A DNA stretch of 64,000 nucleotides, taken from the NCBI GenBank assembly GCA_027922465.2, contig BQMF02000643.1, forward strand, positions 120,106 to 184,105, written 5' to 3'. The DNA is from Turritopsis dohrnii. Taxonomy: Eukaryota > Cnidaria > Hydrozoa > Anthoathecata > Oceaniidae. Each line of letters opens with the position of its first letter. Positions within the stretch are counted from its first letter, which is position 1. The translations under genes were made by a program, and so were the position numbers. The notes under the pieces were generated by a model. The model did not search any database. It saw nothing but the letters and a program-made list of their open reading frames with translations, and was not told where the DNA came from. Positions 1-12,280 of this stretch are shown here, piece by piece.

Positions 1-1277
1 ATAAATTTGGCATTATTTTGAATTACTATATTTAATTTTAATGTTCAATGGGATTGAGTAATTGCAACTAATTATGTTTTGCCAGGAATCCAAGTTTGCA
101 ACTGTCCAATGTCATACCTCATTTACATCATATTATTACCTTCAAATGCAATGCACGTTAAGCACTTTAAAAAACACTATACCAACACTACGTCATACTT
201 TGACGATCTGAAAAGTTTCACTATTTACCAAATCAACAATTTTGTTATGCATGACAAGCAAAACTAAAAGAACAACACCCATATTTTATGATTTGTACAA
301 ACTTATACCAATAACAAAAATAAAGAACAAGATTTACGAGAATTTTATCTACACCTAATTAATTAATCGCATTGATCTTAGTCAATTCATCCACAAACAC
401 TACACTAGAGTGCAAATCTTTAAACGAAAACTAAAAGTTCCGCTCCTCCTTCATACTGACAACATGAGAAAATATTTTCAAAGATCATTGACTACGGAGA
501 GCTGAAGGTTGCACTATGGTAATGTCAGCAGAAAAACAACAATTCGGAAATGGTATGGGAACGAGCAGCTGTTTATTATAAATAAACGTTCAAACAAAGT
601 AAAAAAAAATAAAAAATTGGGTCTCTGGTGGGGATTATCTCACAAGAAAACTGTAATTACAAGACCAGAACCATATGGTGCAAAGCGATAGCATCATTGC
701 AAAACAATCTCGCAATAGTGTGGGCCACTATGTACCAAAAAAGATTTTCGTGTGCAGAAGCATGTTAATAGCAAACATTTTGTTGATTTGGGTTCTTTAC
801 GCTTACAGGATCAAAATCCATCTAGGTGTCACTTTTGGATCACCTCCAATGTCACGTGACATGACGTCATCGACTGCCGTAGAAGCAAAAAATTTTTCAA
901 AAAATATCAATTTTTTCCCACCATCAAAAAGAACTTTAAAAATAGATGAAAAATTGTATAAAAACCTTAACTTAAAAATAAGCCAATAAAAAGTTATGAC
1001 CAATTAATATTTTACTCAAACCGGGGGTAATGCTAGTCAGCTGATAAATATATCGAGTGTGATAATGGATTCAATTTTGAAACCATTGCCTTGCGTATGG
1101 AACAAAAGAAAGTACATCGATATTATTCTCTTTTCGTATTTATATGCTATAACATGATTTAGCATGCTGTATTTTTGATTGAACTATGAAATATGAATGA
1201 AATGGAGGACCAAGAAAATCCGAAACGTAAAAGATATGCAACTGTGGATTATTCTAAGTGTTTGATTTGCCATCAAA
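1..1277. other. Gene-free AT-rich DNA
   Basis: No reading frame here looks like a conserved protein, and no clear splice-bounded exon, RNA gene or inverted repeat was seen. The short open frames have biased, low-complexity composition. It serves only as left flank of the repeat that begins near 1290. Confidence 0.5.
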
Positions 1278-1289
1278 TTGATAGTATTA

Positions 1290-1422
1290 CGATTGTTCAC
1301 AAATGACGTCAACCATTTTTTCAAGATTTTTGACCATCCCCCCCTCCCCCCTCTGTCAACCTGCGTCAACTTTGCGTTGCCCCCTCCCCCTCAGTTGACG
1401 TCATCGTTTGAGAAGACCCCCC

Positions 1423-1453
<31 letters not shown>

Positions 1454-1532
1454 AAAAACAAAAAAAACAAAAAAAACAAAACCAAAAAAAACCAAAACAA
1501 CCTCCATCCACCCCACTTGTCCTTTTGTATTA
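1290..1532 (+). repeat. Left part of an interspersed repeat split by the THAP/SWIM element
   Basis: This segment matches 8131-8310 nearly base for base: the motif TGACGTCAACCATTTTT, a CCCCTCCCCCC tract, GTCAACCTGCGTCAACTTTGCG and then a long poly-C/poly-A tract at about 1418-1490. The continuation of the repeat resumes at 3720, so a 2.2-kb element sits inside this copy. The poly-C and poly-A run is low complexity, and the proline/lysine reading frames across it are not genes. Confidence 0.8.
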
Positions 1533-1760
1533 CGTCGTTTCATACCGCGCAGGTCTAGGCACTAATGTTTTGCTTGTAGGGACAAATGAAAAAAATGGTA
1601 GCTCTAGGCATAGTAAACTTTTCAGTTTGACCTGTTTTATGTACACTTGTTTCTGGTTTTCCACGTAATATTGTTGGAAGAATTATTTACTGTTGGAAGA
1701 ATTATCTATTACAGATTGATAATTTGTTATTTGTTCCTGAACACACGATCGATAAACAAA

Positions 1761-2420
1761 TTGGTGAAGTGGTTTTGCTCGTCATCATTGTGTTACAATA
1801 ATTATCGAACGAAAGGAGATGATGGAAAGCCTCTCAAGTTTTATAGCTTGCCAAGAGACGAAAATTCCCAAAAAGCATACAAAAAAATTTTAAAAACAGA
1901 CGGAATTAATTGGAAAAGTGGTCATATTTGCTGTCAACATTGGGTTGAGCAAGAAAAACAAAGCATTCATGATTTGCCTATAGTAACTGTTCCACCATCA
2001 CAAATCATTATTATCCGTCAAAAATACTAAAAAGCAAAGAACAGATTGAAAATAAAATATCCCACCTCTGCTGAAAAATCAAAAGTCAAAAAATTGAAAA
2101 GTAAACTAGCAGCTATTCGTTATTCTTCATCTTGTTCCAATCCTTCAACGGTTCAACATACTTCATCAAAAAGAAGATCACCTACGAAAAGAATTTCTAC
2201 TACTCCTCATTTAACTGGAAAGCATTTAATGTCGAAAAGATTTCTATCCGCAAATATAAAGAAACTAACTGCAGAAAATGAAAAATTAAAAAATGAACTT
2301 GCACAAGTTAATGCAAAGAATCTTCAACTGTCTTCTGAAAATAAAGCCTTAAAAATAAAAAATAAACTGGCAATCGACTCCCCGTCACTTTTTTCTTTCG
2401 TAGTTGTTGCCAATTGTTAG
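1761..2420 (+). pseudogene. THAP-domain protein, broken
   Basis: The frame opens with VKWFCSSSLC, continues with FYSLPRDENSQKAY and ends its N-terminal domain with NWKSGHICCQHW. This is the C2CH zinc signature of a THAP DNA-binding domain, known from P-element transposases and many host proteins. The usual ATG before VKWF reads TTG at 1761, and a TAA at 2028-2030 interrupts the frame just after the domain; the same frame then continues with a basic region and a heptad-rich coiled coil (about 2257-2385) to the stop at 2420. I infer a DNA-binding protein of the enclosing TIR element that has lost its start and gained a nonsense mutation. It is not translated intact. Confidence 0.75.
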
Positions 2421-2503
2421 TATTTTGTTGAACTTCTACTTAATTATATATTAGTATTAGGTTTTGATGCTTGAAAATTGGTAAGATTGATATGTAGGAT
2501 TTT

Positions 2504-3594
2504 TTATTGGTATGTAGTTATTTGACGCTCAATGTCATCGTATAAGAATTGAAGTTCAATATTATTAATTTCTGTATTATTATTTATTTTAGGAATAGGA
2601 GTAGGAATATTTTGTTTAGTTTTAATGATGCGACTTATATTTTTGTTAATAAGCTCCAGTTTCTTTGGATCTGGTGTAATAATAATAATGTCGAAAGTAA
2701 GATTTTCTGAACAGTAATTATGGTCAGCTAAAGCATTGGCTGTAAGAGTAGTATATCTGAAATTAAGATGACCCATCAAAGAAGTGTCCTTGCCAACAGA
2801 TGATTTCGACAATACTTTGTAGCAATGTTCTTCAAAGGGTGTTTTAACTAATTTTATTTTTTCTTTTATTATATTTTTTATGTCTAAAACGTCTCTTTTA
2901 CTTTTTGATTTATATATCAGAATCAGCTGGTACAATATCAGCTGCACTTTCTTTTTTCTTGAGTAAAGCTGATTTTAGTTTAATATTTCTGAGAGGGATC
3001 ATGGGAATGGAGCCTTTTGTTGTTCTTCGGTGCCATTTTTGTAGTTGTTGAGTGCAGGTCAAGGATAAAATTTTTTCTTTTGTTGATTGATAGTGTTTCA
3101 AGTAAAGTAAAATAGAAATAATATGACAGCATAAACCACTAGTTGCAACAGGACATTCACAATAAGCTTTAGTTGGGGTGTTATTTTTGAATAATATTGT
3201 TGCTGGTCTTGTTTGCTCACCATAAGACTTTTTTTATCATTGCTTTGACATATGTATTGTTATTTTCATGGAGCGTTTTAACTGAAACAATTTTTCTGCT
3301 GACAAGCATAGCATATCCTTTTTGTTGTTGCCCTATACTACCTTCTCGCTTAATTGATATATATTTTTTGATAATTGAAGGTGTTACTGAAGGATAATGT
3401 TCTTCATTGGATAACCATGGACCAGAAAAAGGGGGGATTTTTGCAGGATCAAGATAGGTACCAAAAATAAAATTCTTCTCCGTTTTTAATCTTAACTTCT
3501 CAGCTAACGACGGATAGAGTTTGAAGCGATTGACTCTTATTTGCAGTTCTTTCAAATTACTTGACGTAGGTAATCCACGAGCCATTCCATACAA
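2504..3594 (-). pseudogene. SWIM zinc-finger protein, frameshifted
   Basis: Read on the minus strand, the first part (3594-3217) contains a basic-aromatic region around RIYTSLAE-like and GPWLSNEEHYPS segments. After a +1/-1 slip in an A7 run near 3223 it continues with AYCECPVATSGLCCHI, the CxC..CxH signature of a SWIM zinc finger. A second slip near 2902 joins the C-terminal part, which ends at 2504. SWIM domains next to THAP or YqaJ modules are common in cnidarian and other metazoan mobile-element proteins, but I see no nuclease motif in the remaining sequence. It converges on the THAP gene inside the same TIRs. Two frameshifts make it a pseudogene; the true start is uncertain. Confidence 0.65.
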
Positions 3595-3719
3595 TCTTGT
3601 TTTGAATTTTCAATCTTGAAGTTTTCGCACATGTATTTTCACTTCAAGCCGCCATTTATTTTTCATTTGTCCCTACAAGCGAAACACTCGTGCCCAGACC
3701 TGCGCGGTATGAAACGACC

Positions 3720-3990
3720 TAATGTTAGTTTCTTACGCATTTTTAATAAGACGTGAAAATATTTGAAATGATCTTCGTGTAATTTTTCTCTGATCAAACT
3801 CCATCTGTGCTTATTGTTTTACGTTCGTGCATCACGGACCACATCAAGATCACATTCAGTGTTAACATTTTCGTAAGAAACTTTTACTTAATTAGAAAAA
3901 TCAAGGTTCTGCAAAATTGTGTGGGTTGACGTCAACTAGTATCACATCCCCTCCCCCCCTCCCTCGTCAACCAGCGTCAACTTTAATGCC
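3720..3990 (+). repeat. Right part of the split interspersed repeat
   Basis: It matches 8310-8512: TTAGTTTCTTAC, TTTTTAATAAGACGTGAAAATATTTG, the CATCACGGACCACATC segment and the closing GGGTTGACGTCAACTAGTATCAC. The last motif mirrors the TGACGTCAACC at the left end of the repeat, so the parent repeat itself probably has short inverted ends. Confidence 0.8.
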
Positions 3991-4292
3991 TTCAATTTTT
4001 CTTTTTGTATTAAAACGTTTTGTTAAGTTTTTGAAATTTGTAAAGTTTTTGGATCATTTACACCTGCTGTAATTTGGATAGAAAAATTGGCGAAAAAATC
4101 AAATCGATTTGATTTTCCACCAATTTTTTTGTCATGAATAATTAATGAGTTGATGCACTGAAGCTACACTTTTTGATGTGCGATTTATATTTAAAGCCTG
4201 AAAACACCGGCTTTAAACAAAAAGTTTTCAAGAATCTTTACCTGTAAACCCCCTTAAGGAACGAAAGGGAAATATATCAAAAAATATTCTTT

Positions 4293-4661
4293 TTGTCTGA
4301 TTCAATTCGAGAATCGTTCGAAAAACTAATTACAGCGCTAAATACCCGATATGAATACATCCATACAGATACATACGACTGCTTCTACCGAGTTAAAGGG
4401 TTGATTTGTTTTTCCTTATGGATAAATGCGTACACTGAATGTTACAAGAACATAACACATTCAAAAAACTTGGACCGACTCGTCAATAGACTGAGGATAA
4501 GCCCTGATTCAATACAAAATAATCAGAGCGAATCACTACGACACTCAGAAGTTCTTGTAGAAAGTGAAGATGAAGATGAAGTTCCAATGTTACTGAGTTC
4601 GAAATCACAGCCATATTTTACAATACATAACAAGCAAATAGATCCAATCTTATTCCTGTGA
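4293..4661 (+). CDS. Possible terminal exon, unrecognised
   Basis: An open frame of about 120 codons without an upstream ATG in good context ends with an acidic serine-rich stretch (VESEDEDEVPML) and a hydrophilic tail. Its composition is more protein-like than that of neighbouring frames. It might be the last exon of a gene whose other exons are missing or diverged. No family was recognised and no partner exon was found, so this call is weak. Confidence 0.25.
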   Translation: MSDSIRESFEKLITALNTRYEYIHTDTYDCFYRVKGLICFSLWINAYTECYKNITHSKNLDRLVNRLRISPDSIQNNQSESLRHSEVLVESEDEDEVPMLLSSKSQPYFTIHNKQIDPILFL

Positions 4662-5013
4662 AATGTTATTCCGCGTAAAACTTTGCTGTACTATCTTCTA
4701 GGCCTAAGTTACACTGACGAAAAATTAATATTACATATTTTTTTGAAACATGATTCAAAAGTGTAAATTAGGCCGAACTAAAAAACACCAAAAGGTATTT
4801 GTTATAAAGAAAAGAAATATACATAATGCGTGAACTGTAGCAATGGGCAGCTAAGATTTTTATATCTAAATTCTAAGAGCCAAAAAGTAACAAACAGACA
4901 TAACTTTCACAAACTATAAAGCGTTGATTTAACTGCCATTACGACCGGAGTAGTAACAGGAGTAGTAGGAGTTGTGGTTTACGCCTATGACTTGTTAGGT
5001 TTTCTTTGTTATT

Positions 5014-5043
5014 GTTAGGGTTAGGATCAGGGTTAGGGTTAGC
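5014..5043 (+). repeat. Short interstitial telomere-like repeat
   Basis: The sequence reads TTAGGGTTAGGATCAGGGTTAGGGTTAG, about four TTAGGG units with one degenerate unit. TTAGGG is the usual metazoan telomere repeat. So short a run could also be chance or a repaired break. Confidence 0.5.
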
Positions 5044-5303
5044 GTTGTAATTATCTCCTACATACATGAGTACAACAATGCAAATGATATAAATTATTAG
5101 GATAGGATACTCTCAGCATTGTTTTGTTCGTGAAAACATTTTATTATTCTATGGAAGCAAAGGATTTTTTTTCTCGGTAGTTGCTAATGCTACTATCTAA
5201 CAGCATTCCCGGACGGCGAATTATAGTTACTTTTTGATCCTCTGAGGATCGCTTGTAAGCATGAAACTGGCAGTAATGTTTGTTGCCTGATTTTTAAAAA
5301 ATC

Positions 5304-5370
5304 AACCTCGAACCCAGGGTCTCTTGCCTTTTCGATATACGGATAGCGGCAAAGAAGACCCTGGCGAACG
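5304..5370 (+). mobile_element. Palindromic MITE, CAACCTCG family
   Basis: The left arm AACCTCGAACCCAGGGTCTCTTGCC is followed by TTTTCGATATACGGATAGCGGC and a right arm containing AAGACCCTGG. It is one of about a dozen copies in this window of a foldback element of roughly 65-87 bp. Confidence 0.7.
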
Positions 5371-7225
5371 CTGGTCACGTGACATGAAAATTACACAAAA
5401 TCTGTGTAATTTTTATAAGAGGTGGCCCGAAGAAATTTTGTCTCGTGCATTCAGTTTTTTATATAGTCACATTGCAACCAATATAGAGACCAAATATAGT
5501 TCGTCGAGTTCACTCGAGCTCATTTCTGCAAAACTTAGTTGTTTACAAGACTGACTTCAACAGCATTCTGGAAAGACGGTGTTTCTGATTGATAAAGATT
5601 TTATTCGTTATCAAGGTTATTACATTCGAAAACCTTGAATGATAAAAGGGAGATTGCAAAATTCGTGTGGTGTTGTGTGGATTTTGTCTTTGTAACGAGC
5701 TGTGGTTTATATTTTGGAGACACATCCAGAAGCAGAAGCAGAAAATTAAAACTTGAGTGTATTGAGGTTCAATCTTCCACAAAAGAAAATATAAATAGCC
5801 AATAAAGGCACACAAAAAGTAAAAACAAACCATGAAGATAATACATAAACAACAATAATACAACAGTGCAGTGGTGAGAGAAGATTCTCATGAAATAATG
5901 TTTGGGATGAAGAACTTATTCAAATATATTAAATGATTCAACATTGTTATTTATATCAAAATTTGCAAAGTTCACTGGTCAGTAGATGTATGTCTATTTC
6001 GAAAAAGCTCTATAACTTCTTCTTGTAAGTGACCTAAGTATAGATGAGTTTCTGATGTTAATTACCAGTTAAAGATCTGTTTAAACTAAAAATTTAATAA
6101 ACTTCACACAAAAAAAATTTCGAGTGCTAATGAGTATTATTTTTAATAATTTTTTTTTGTCTTAAAAACGCCTCCTGAGAACCGGTTTAACCGACAGTGT
6201 GCAGAGAGCATCTAATTGCCAACCAAGATGCGTGCGCATATTGGTAGGAAATTGACTTGATCTATTAAGCATTTATGTTGAAACTCACAGCAATTATCGA
6301 GCAAAAAACACTAATGTTTATAAACATCACGTCACTTAGAAACTCATCTATTATCAAGTATACGTTTGTCACAAATGAAGACAGAAAAGCACAACAAAAT
6401 TTTCACACTTCTTTAACCTATGAAGTCTTTCTCAAGTGCCAAGTGTCAATATATACTTATTAGTATTCTTAAAAATGATGTTTGTTGTATGTGTTAACTA
6501 CCCTTATTATGTGTGCTGAAAAAGAAGTATTTTTATTATGAATTCTTGTAGGATCTTGTGTAGGATCCTGTCAGGATTTGAACCAGATTTTAACATATGT
6601 TGAGTGAAATTTGTTGATAGTTTCAAGGTTACTATGTGATCGAAAACAGGATGGTATTCTGTATGAATACTGATATTTCAAATTTCAGGGAAATTGCTTT
6701 TTAGATTGCTATCTTCCCTTAAATCATCTCAGTCGTTCTTGTCAGTCCATTCTTCTCTCTGACAATATGCAGGATTTTTATAACCAAGCTATGTGACGTA
6801 TAATAGTTTTAAATCATTACATGGGATCTTGAATCCATTATGGCAGATGGTTTAGTTTTGAGTAAACGCTGTATTGTTGTTAAGCGTAAAATTTACCTTT
6901 ATCTTTTTATGTATTTTGCTAAACGATATATATACAGCTTAAGATTTAGAATTCTTAAGTCAATGTATACCTTTTTATGAAAATCCTACAAATTGTGATA
7001 TACTGTAAAGTAAAAATTAGATTACATTTTCATTCTTTGTATGTGCACATGCTTGTTTTAGTTTTTGATCTTATTTCTGGATTGCAACGTTTTGTTTAGA
7101 CCCACATATTGAACAATTTTGCTTCAGAAACGTTGTAATTTATATTCATCAACTGAAGCCACTAAATTCTAATGAGGAATCTGAGTGAATGGAAATTAGC
7201 TATATAAATTTAATAATTCTATGAT

Positions 7226-7852
7226 ATTTAAATATGGAAATATAGGTCAATCTGTGATTAATAAATAATGTTTCAACTATGTATTTGTATGTATTTGTGA
7301 TTTCTGTAGTTTTATTGTTGATAATATTCAAAAATCGTGTCATAAAAAAAATTAATGTTTTCTTCCCAGAAATGATTGAAGATGGTCATCCTCATATTTC
7401 TAAATTATGCTCTTAAATTTTAGCACATGTGTGTGAGCCTACAATTAAAGTTCTTAGAAACTATGTTCTTCTAAAAAAGACTGCCATAATTCATCACTTT
7501 TCTGTTTTATCAGTCAAAAGAGCATGAAAATTTATCTTGTTCACTTGTTGATTATTTTAAGAATTTTTTGTTGTTAGCCTTTCTCATTGTAAATACATAA
7601 TGTCACCATACCAGTGCTTTTTGAATTGAAATGATAGCTAAAATAATGTTATTTTGAATAATTAAATTTTTAGACTCCAATTCTTATCTTCCTCAGTAGT
7701 AACTCGGATGATTTCTTCTTTTTGCTCGAAAATCATGCGGTCGTTGTAATATTTTCAGCCAATAGAATTTGTTAATTCGGTAGCGTTCGCCAGGGTCTTG
7801 TTTGCCGCTATCCGTATATCGAAAAGGCAAGAGACCCTGGGTTCGAGGTTGT
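7226..7852 (+). repeat. Roughly 620-bp interspersed repeat, copy 1
   Basis: It starts near AATATGGAAATATAGGTCAATC and ends with a CAACCTCG-family arm in reverse orientation (ACCCTGGGTTCGAGGTTG). A second copy with about 90 percent or better identity by eye lies at 9396-10008. The common end suggests either a longer member of that MITE family or a block copied after a MITE landed in it. Confidence 0.8.
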
Positions 7853-8130
7853 TAAAAAATATATTTTAATATTATGCTCTACTTGTGGTATTGAGCACTT
7901 TCTACCTCTTTGTTCTTGCCAAGACACAAATATCTGTATTACAAAAAAATCAAATCTGGGAAAACAATTTTATCATAATCATGTTATAAAAACATATTTA
8001 TGATACTTATTATTTGTTTTATATATTTATATTTGAATACATAGCAGTGATACTTTCCAAAACCATAAATCCACAATCAGGGACCTAACGACCTGTAATT
8101 ATGAAAACTCCTGCATTCTTAAGTAAGGGA

Positions 8131-8512
8131 TTGTTCACCATGACGTCAACCATTTTTCCAAGATTTTTGACCCCCCCCCCCCCCCTCCCCCCTCTGTCAA
8201 CCTGCGTCAACTTTGCGTTGCCCCCTCCCCCTCAGTTGACGTCATCGTTTGAGAAGACCCCCCGCCCCCCTCCAAAACAAAACAACCTCCACTCCACTTG
8301 TCCTTTTGTATATTAGTTTCTTACACATTTTTAATAAGACGTGAAAATATTTGCAATGATCTTCGTGTAATTTTTCTCTGATCAAACTCCATCTGTGCTT
8401 ATTGTTTTACGTTCGTGCATCACGGACCACATCAAGATCACATTCAGTGTTAACATTTTCATAAGAAACTTTTGTTGAGTGGGTTGACGTCAACTAGTAT
8501 CACGTTCTAAAA
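8131..8512 (+). repeat. Uninterrupted copy of the 380-bp interspersed repeat
   Basis: This is the empty-site version of the repeat that is split at 1532/3720. It runs from TGACGTCAACCATTTTTCC through C-rich tracts to GGGTTGACGTCAACTAGTATCAC, with the insertion point at CCTTTTGTATATTAGTTTC near 8302-8320. Confidence 0.85.
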
Positions 8513-9196
8513 CAATCCAAAACAGCTAGTTTTACAATGAATTTCTAGAAATCAAAATTAACAGTCTAGTTGATTTGGTAAATGCCTACCAGGGATGGAA
8601 ATAAGGAAATTCTGAGCTGTCGGACTTTTTTAATGAAATGCCTAAATACCCTGTTGCCCACCAAAAAATAAGCATAATAGAGTACTTTTCTGTCGGACAT
8701 TTCTATATTTGTTGAGGATTTTATGCCGGCAGTTTCTGGAAAGCTCTCGGAAATCACCGTTGTCCGGCAGCTATTTCCAACCCTGACAATCTTTTTCATG
8801 AACAAGTTTTAACATAACTTAGTAACCATCTCTTGTATAAGTGAAAGCAATAAGTTTTCTCGAGTGCTACTCTCAAAATAGAAATATTTGAAATTATAAA
8901 AATTGTTATGGTGGGTGTTATCTCGTGTTAGAAACACACTCGTTTTCATCTCAATGTCCAAATCGAAAAATTTTTTTTAATTTCTTCTAGTTAATTATTC
9001 TGAATATGAATCCGATTTAGATTGTTACGTGGCCGAAAACGACGAATTTTTGGCGAGTTAACGAAAATTTGTACCGACCAATATTTTTAACCGACGAAAC
9101 ATTTCAACCATTTTAATCATTTTCTGTTTTATATCTCTTTTGCATATTGACGTAAAATCGGATGCCTAACTGCCGTAAAAACAATCGAGGCAATTT

Positions 9197-9366
9197 TTAT
9201 CCAGTCTGTCCCTTCCTTTTTGTAGAATTGTAACAGGGTTGGTGCAAGAAATCAAATAAGCCTTTTCTGAACTTTTACGTACATTGTTGGTTTTGGTGGA
9301 TTAATTTGGAAAGCTCACCCCAGGCAGGCAGGACACCTCGATACTAGCTGTCAGGGCCTAATGGGT
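9197..9366 (+). repeat. 168-bp direct repeat, copy 1
   Basis: The sequence from CAGTCTGTCCCTTCC to GTCAGGGCCTAATGGGT recurs at 10009-10176 with only a few changes. The two copies flank the second copy of the 620-bp repeat, giving an A-B-A arrangement. Confidence 0.85.
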
Positions 9367-9395
9367 ATATTAAATATGGAAATATGGGATATTTA

Positions 9396-10008
9396 ATATG
9401 GAAATATAGGTCAATCTGTGATCAACAAATAATGTTTCACCTATGTAATTGTATGTATTTGTGATTTCTGTAGTTTTATTGTTGATAATATTCAAAAATT
9501 GTGTCAAAACCTTTTTTCCTCCCAGAAATGATTGAAGATGCTCATCCTCATATCTCTGAATATGCTCTTAAATTTTAGCACATGTGTGCGATCCTACAAT
9601 TAAAGTTCTTAGAAACTATATTCTTCTAAAACAGACTGCCAATTCATCACTATTCTGTTGTTTTATCAGTCAAAAGAGCATGAAAATTTATCTTGTTCAC
9701 TTGTTGATTATTGTAAGAACTTTTTGTTGTTGGCCTTTCTCATTGTAAATACATAATGCTACCATACCGGTGCTTTGTGAAATGAAATGATAGCTAAAAT
9801 AATGTTATTTTGAATAATTAAATTTTCAGACTCTAATTCTTATCTTCCTCAGCAGTTATTCGGATGATTTCTTCTTTTTGCTCGAAAATCCCGCGGTCGT
9901 TGTAATATTTTCAGCCAATAGAATTCGTTAATTCAGTAGCGTTCGGCCAGGGTCTTCTTTGCCGCCATCCGTATATCGAAAAGGCAAGAGACCCTGGGTT
10001 CGAGGTTG
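9396..10008 (+). repeat. Roughly 620-bp interspersed repeat, copy 2
   Basis: This is the counterpart of 7226-7852, again ending in the CAACCTCG-family arm at about 9948-10006 (GACCCTGGGTTCGAGGTTG). Confidence 0.8.
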
Positions 10009-10176
10009 CAGTCTGCCCCTTCCTTTTTGTAGAATTGTAACAGGGTTGGTGCAAGAAATCAAATAAGCCTTTTCTGAACTTTTACGTACATTGTTGGTTT
10101 TGGTGGATTAATTTGGAAGGCTCACCCCAGGCAGGCAGGACACCTCGATACTAGCTGTCAGGGCCTAATGGGTTGG
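10009..10176 (+). repeat. 168-bp direct repeat, copy 2
   Basis: It is the second flank of the A-B-A block and begins CAGTCTGCCCCTTCC. Outside the block, similar CGACGAATTTTTGGC repeats occur at 9036-9110 and 10326-10432. Confidence 0.85.
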
Positions 10177-11500
10177 GTATAAAGACAAATTCTTGCAAAT
10201 AACGAAATGAAAGTTATTCAAATATTTTCTTAAAAAACACTTTCCCATTTATTTTGTTAATAATCAAATCGAGTAAATAAACAAAAAACAAAAAGCAAAC
10301 AATAAAGAAATTTTTCATCAATTATTCATCGGACGAAAACGACGAATTTTTGGCCACATGGCGAAAATTTTTTACCGACGAAAAATTTTGTCCGGCCAAA
10401 ATTTGTACTGAAAAAATTGTTACCGATGAGACATACAAATAGTAAGAAATAAGAGTTAGAAAAAATATTCTCGACAAATCGTTCTCTGTAAATATCTAAC
10501 ACTTTTACACTTTTAAAGACACATATATTTCTTTCTTGTGCCTACACAGCTTTGACTTCCATCATTTTCGTTCAAAACCTACAGCGGTAGATATAGAGGT
10601 TAGTTGCAATTTGTGTAGGAGAGTGTTAGTAATATAACCATAAAAGAAAAACGTTATGGAGGTTTTTTGAAAATGTTTTATTTAAAATTATAGGAAATTT
10701 TCTTGGCCCTAATAAGTCAGCCCATCCACCCACCCAGCCTTCTATTTTAGAGATAAACATCGAAAGTTCTGTTGTGTTTATCTTATCCTCTTGAGAATGT
10801 TATGGTGTGTTGTCATGGTTATGTGGTTTCTTCTCAAAACATAAACAACAACAAGTGTGTAGGTGATCCTATAAATAGCTTCACCGCACCTATAAGTAGC
10901 ATAATACATATTTTAAAGATATTTATTTCAACATCTTACACCTGCTCATATCTAGACAATGTGTTGACACAATAACATAGATGGTTTTATAAAATGCCTT
11001 CCCAAGGAAAGGCAATATGCTGACAGCCTCGTATCCAAACTATTATTTTATGACCTAAGTTTTTCGTGGGTAGAAAGTCTCCCGATGTTAAATTCCCTCG
11101 AAATTTTGTGTTGTGTGTTTCAAGTGAATCATGTCAATTCATCCTTATACGACTTATCAACTTATCAAATTTGAATCCAGTTTTCATAATGGCAACATAA
11201 CGATAGGTTTTATTTTACTAAATTTCATAACGGGGAAATGTTATAATCGTGATGGCAGGTACGGAACTGTAATGTCCCATGGTGTGCGAGAAGCAACCGT
11301 TAAGGATATCTTAATATCTTCAATATTGTATCTCCCTCAAATAACTGACTTTCCAACTTATCTTTTGTCGGAATGATCATAGAAAGTTCTAGACACAAAG
11401 GACAGAGTTTGTGGTTTGCATTACGAAGTTGTACTGAAATCGATTTAGATAATCAAGCTTTTAGATAGATATTTCACCAGTTCTAGTTCAATGCTAGAGG
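10177..11500. other. Gene-free stretch
   Basis: Degenerate CGACGAATTTTTGGC-type repeats occupy the first 250 bp; the rest is AT-rich with no supportable exon. Confidence 0.4.
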
Positions 11501-11502
11501 CT

Positions 11503-11580
11503 TGATCATATGAAACTTTTTATCCGGACAGGGCAATTTTCATGCTGCCCTGATGGAAAACAAAAAACTCCATATGATCA
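11503..11580. mobile_element. Foldback MITE
   Basis: The arms begin TGATCATATG and end CATATGATCA, with a further imperfect stem around GACAGGGCA..TGCCCTGATG, so the whole 78 bp folds on itself. Confidence 0.65.
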
Positions 11581-11917
11581 GTCTCTTAGTTCAATCACGT
11601 TAAATGAATAAATTCTAAATCCAATTCTTACTAATGACTTGTGATAAAATGATGCCTTAAAAGTGATTTATCAATAAAAAGACGACTCCTCTCTAACGTC
11701 CATTTTGTTTTTATAGCGTTATTAAGGTGTTCTATTATTTCTAATTTTGGAATCCTTTGCGTCACTTGGCAACACGTGAGTTATCCTGTTTATTACCATA
11801 AACCGCAAATCATTATAAATGCAAACGTTATAGCGGTCTTCTTTGTATAGCAATTATTATGTAAACCTCAAGTCTGGCAATGGTTTTCGTGACTTTTAAC
11901 ATTAAGGAATGACACAA

Positions 11918-11981
11918 CCTCGTTCCCAGGGATTTTTACCCTTGTCGTCAGAAAGGCAAGAAGCCCTGAGAACGAGATTGG
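11918..11981. mobile_element. Palindromic MITE, CAACCTCG family
   Basis: CAACCTCGTTCCCAGGG is answered by CCCTGAGAACGAGATTG, with GTCGTCAG near the centre. Confidence 0.7.
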
Positions 11982-12280
11982 GAATGACATGCTGACATAA
12001 TTGAATGTTAATGCTGTCTGATTTGTTCATATCCGATTGGTTCAAATTTAGTCTCAGGATGTAATCCAAAATGATTACAAGCAAAGAAGATAAAATGACA
12101 AGCAAGACAGATATTGTTTCAAACTGGTAATTCCAGCATTCTCTGATTGAAAGCCATCGAGACATTAGTCATTCGAATAATAAAATGGCTATGACGGATA
12201 ACATATAAAAAAAACATCTACCATTTTTTACAATAACAATGATGTGAAACAACCTCATATTAATACGATTCGCTTTGTTC

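Larger units (their letters stand above)
1534..3718. mobile_element. 2.2-kb TIR element carrying decayed THAP and SWIM genes
   Basis: The ends are 57-bp terminal inverted repeats (1534-1590 and 3662-3718) that begin GTCGTTTCATACCGCGCAGG and differ at only about five positions. A related repeat at 8131-8512 lacks this insert and reads straight through the insertion point, which acts as an empty site and confirms mobility. Between the TIRs are two converging broken genes, a THAP-domain protein on the plus strand and a SWIM zinc-finger protein on the minus strand. Neither encodes a recognisable DDE or YqaJ nuclease, so the copy is probably non-autonomous or a deletion product. The target-site duplication could not be resolved cleanly because both junctions are TTA/TAA-rich. 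Confidence 0.75.
4700..7225. other. Gene-free stretch
   Basis: Apart from the telomere-like run and one MITE copy there is no coding sequence I can support. The sequence is AT-rich with scattered short open frames that lack family resemblance or splice context. Confidence 0.45.

Noticed and set aside
1278..1668. Proline/lysine-rich frames
   Set aside because: They translate a poly-C/poly-A tract of an interspersed repeat.
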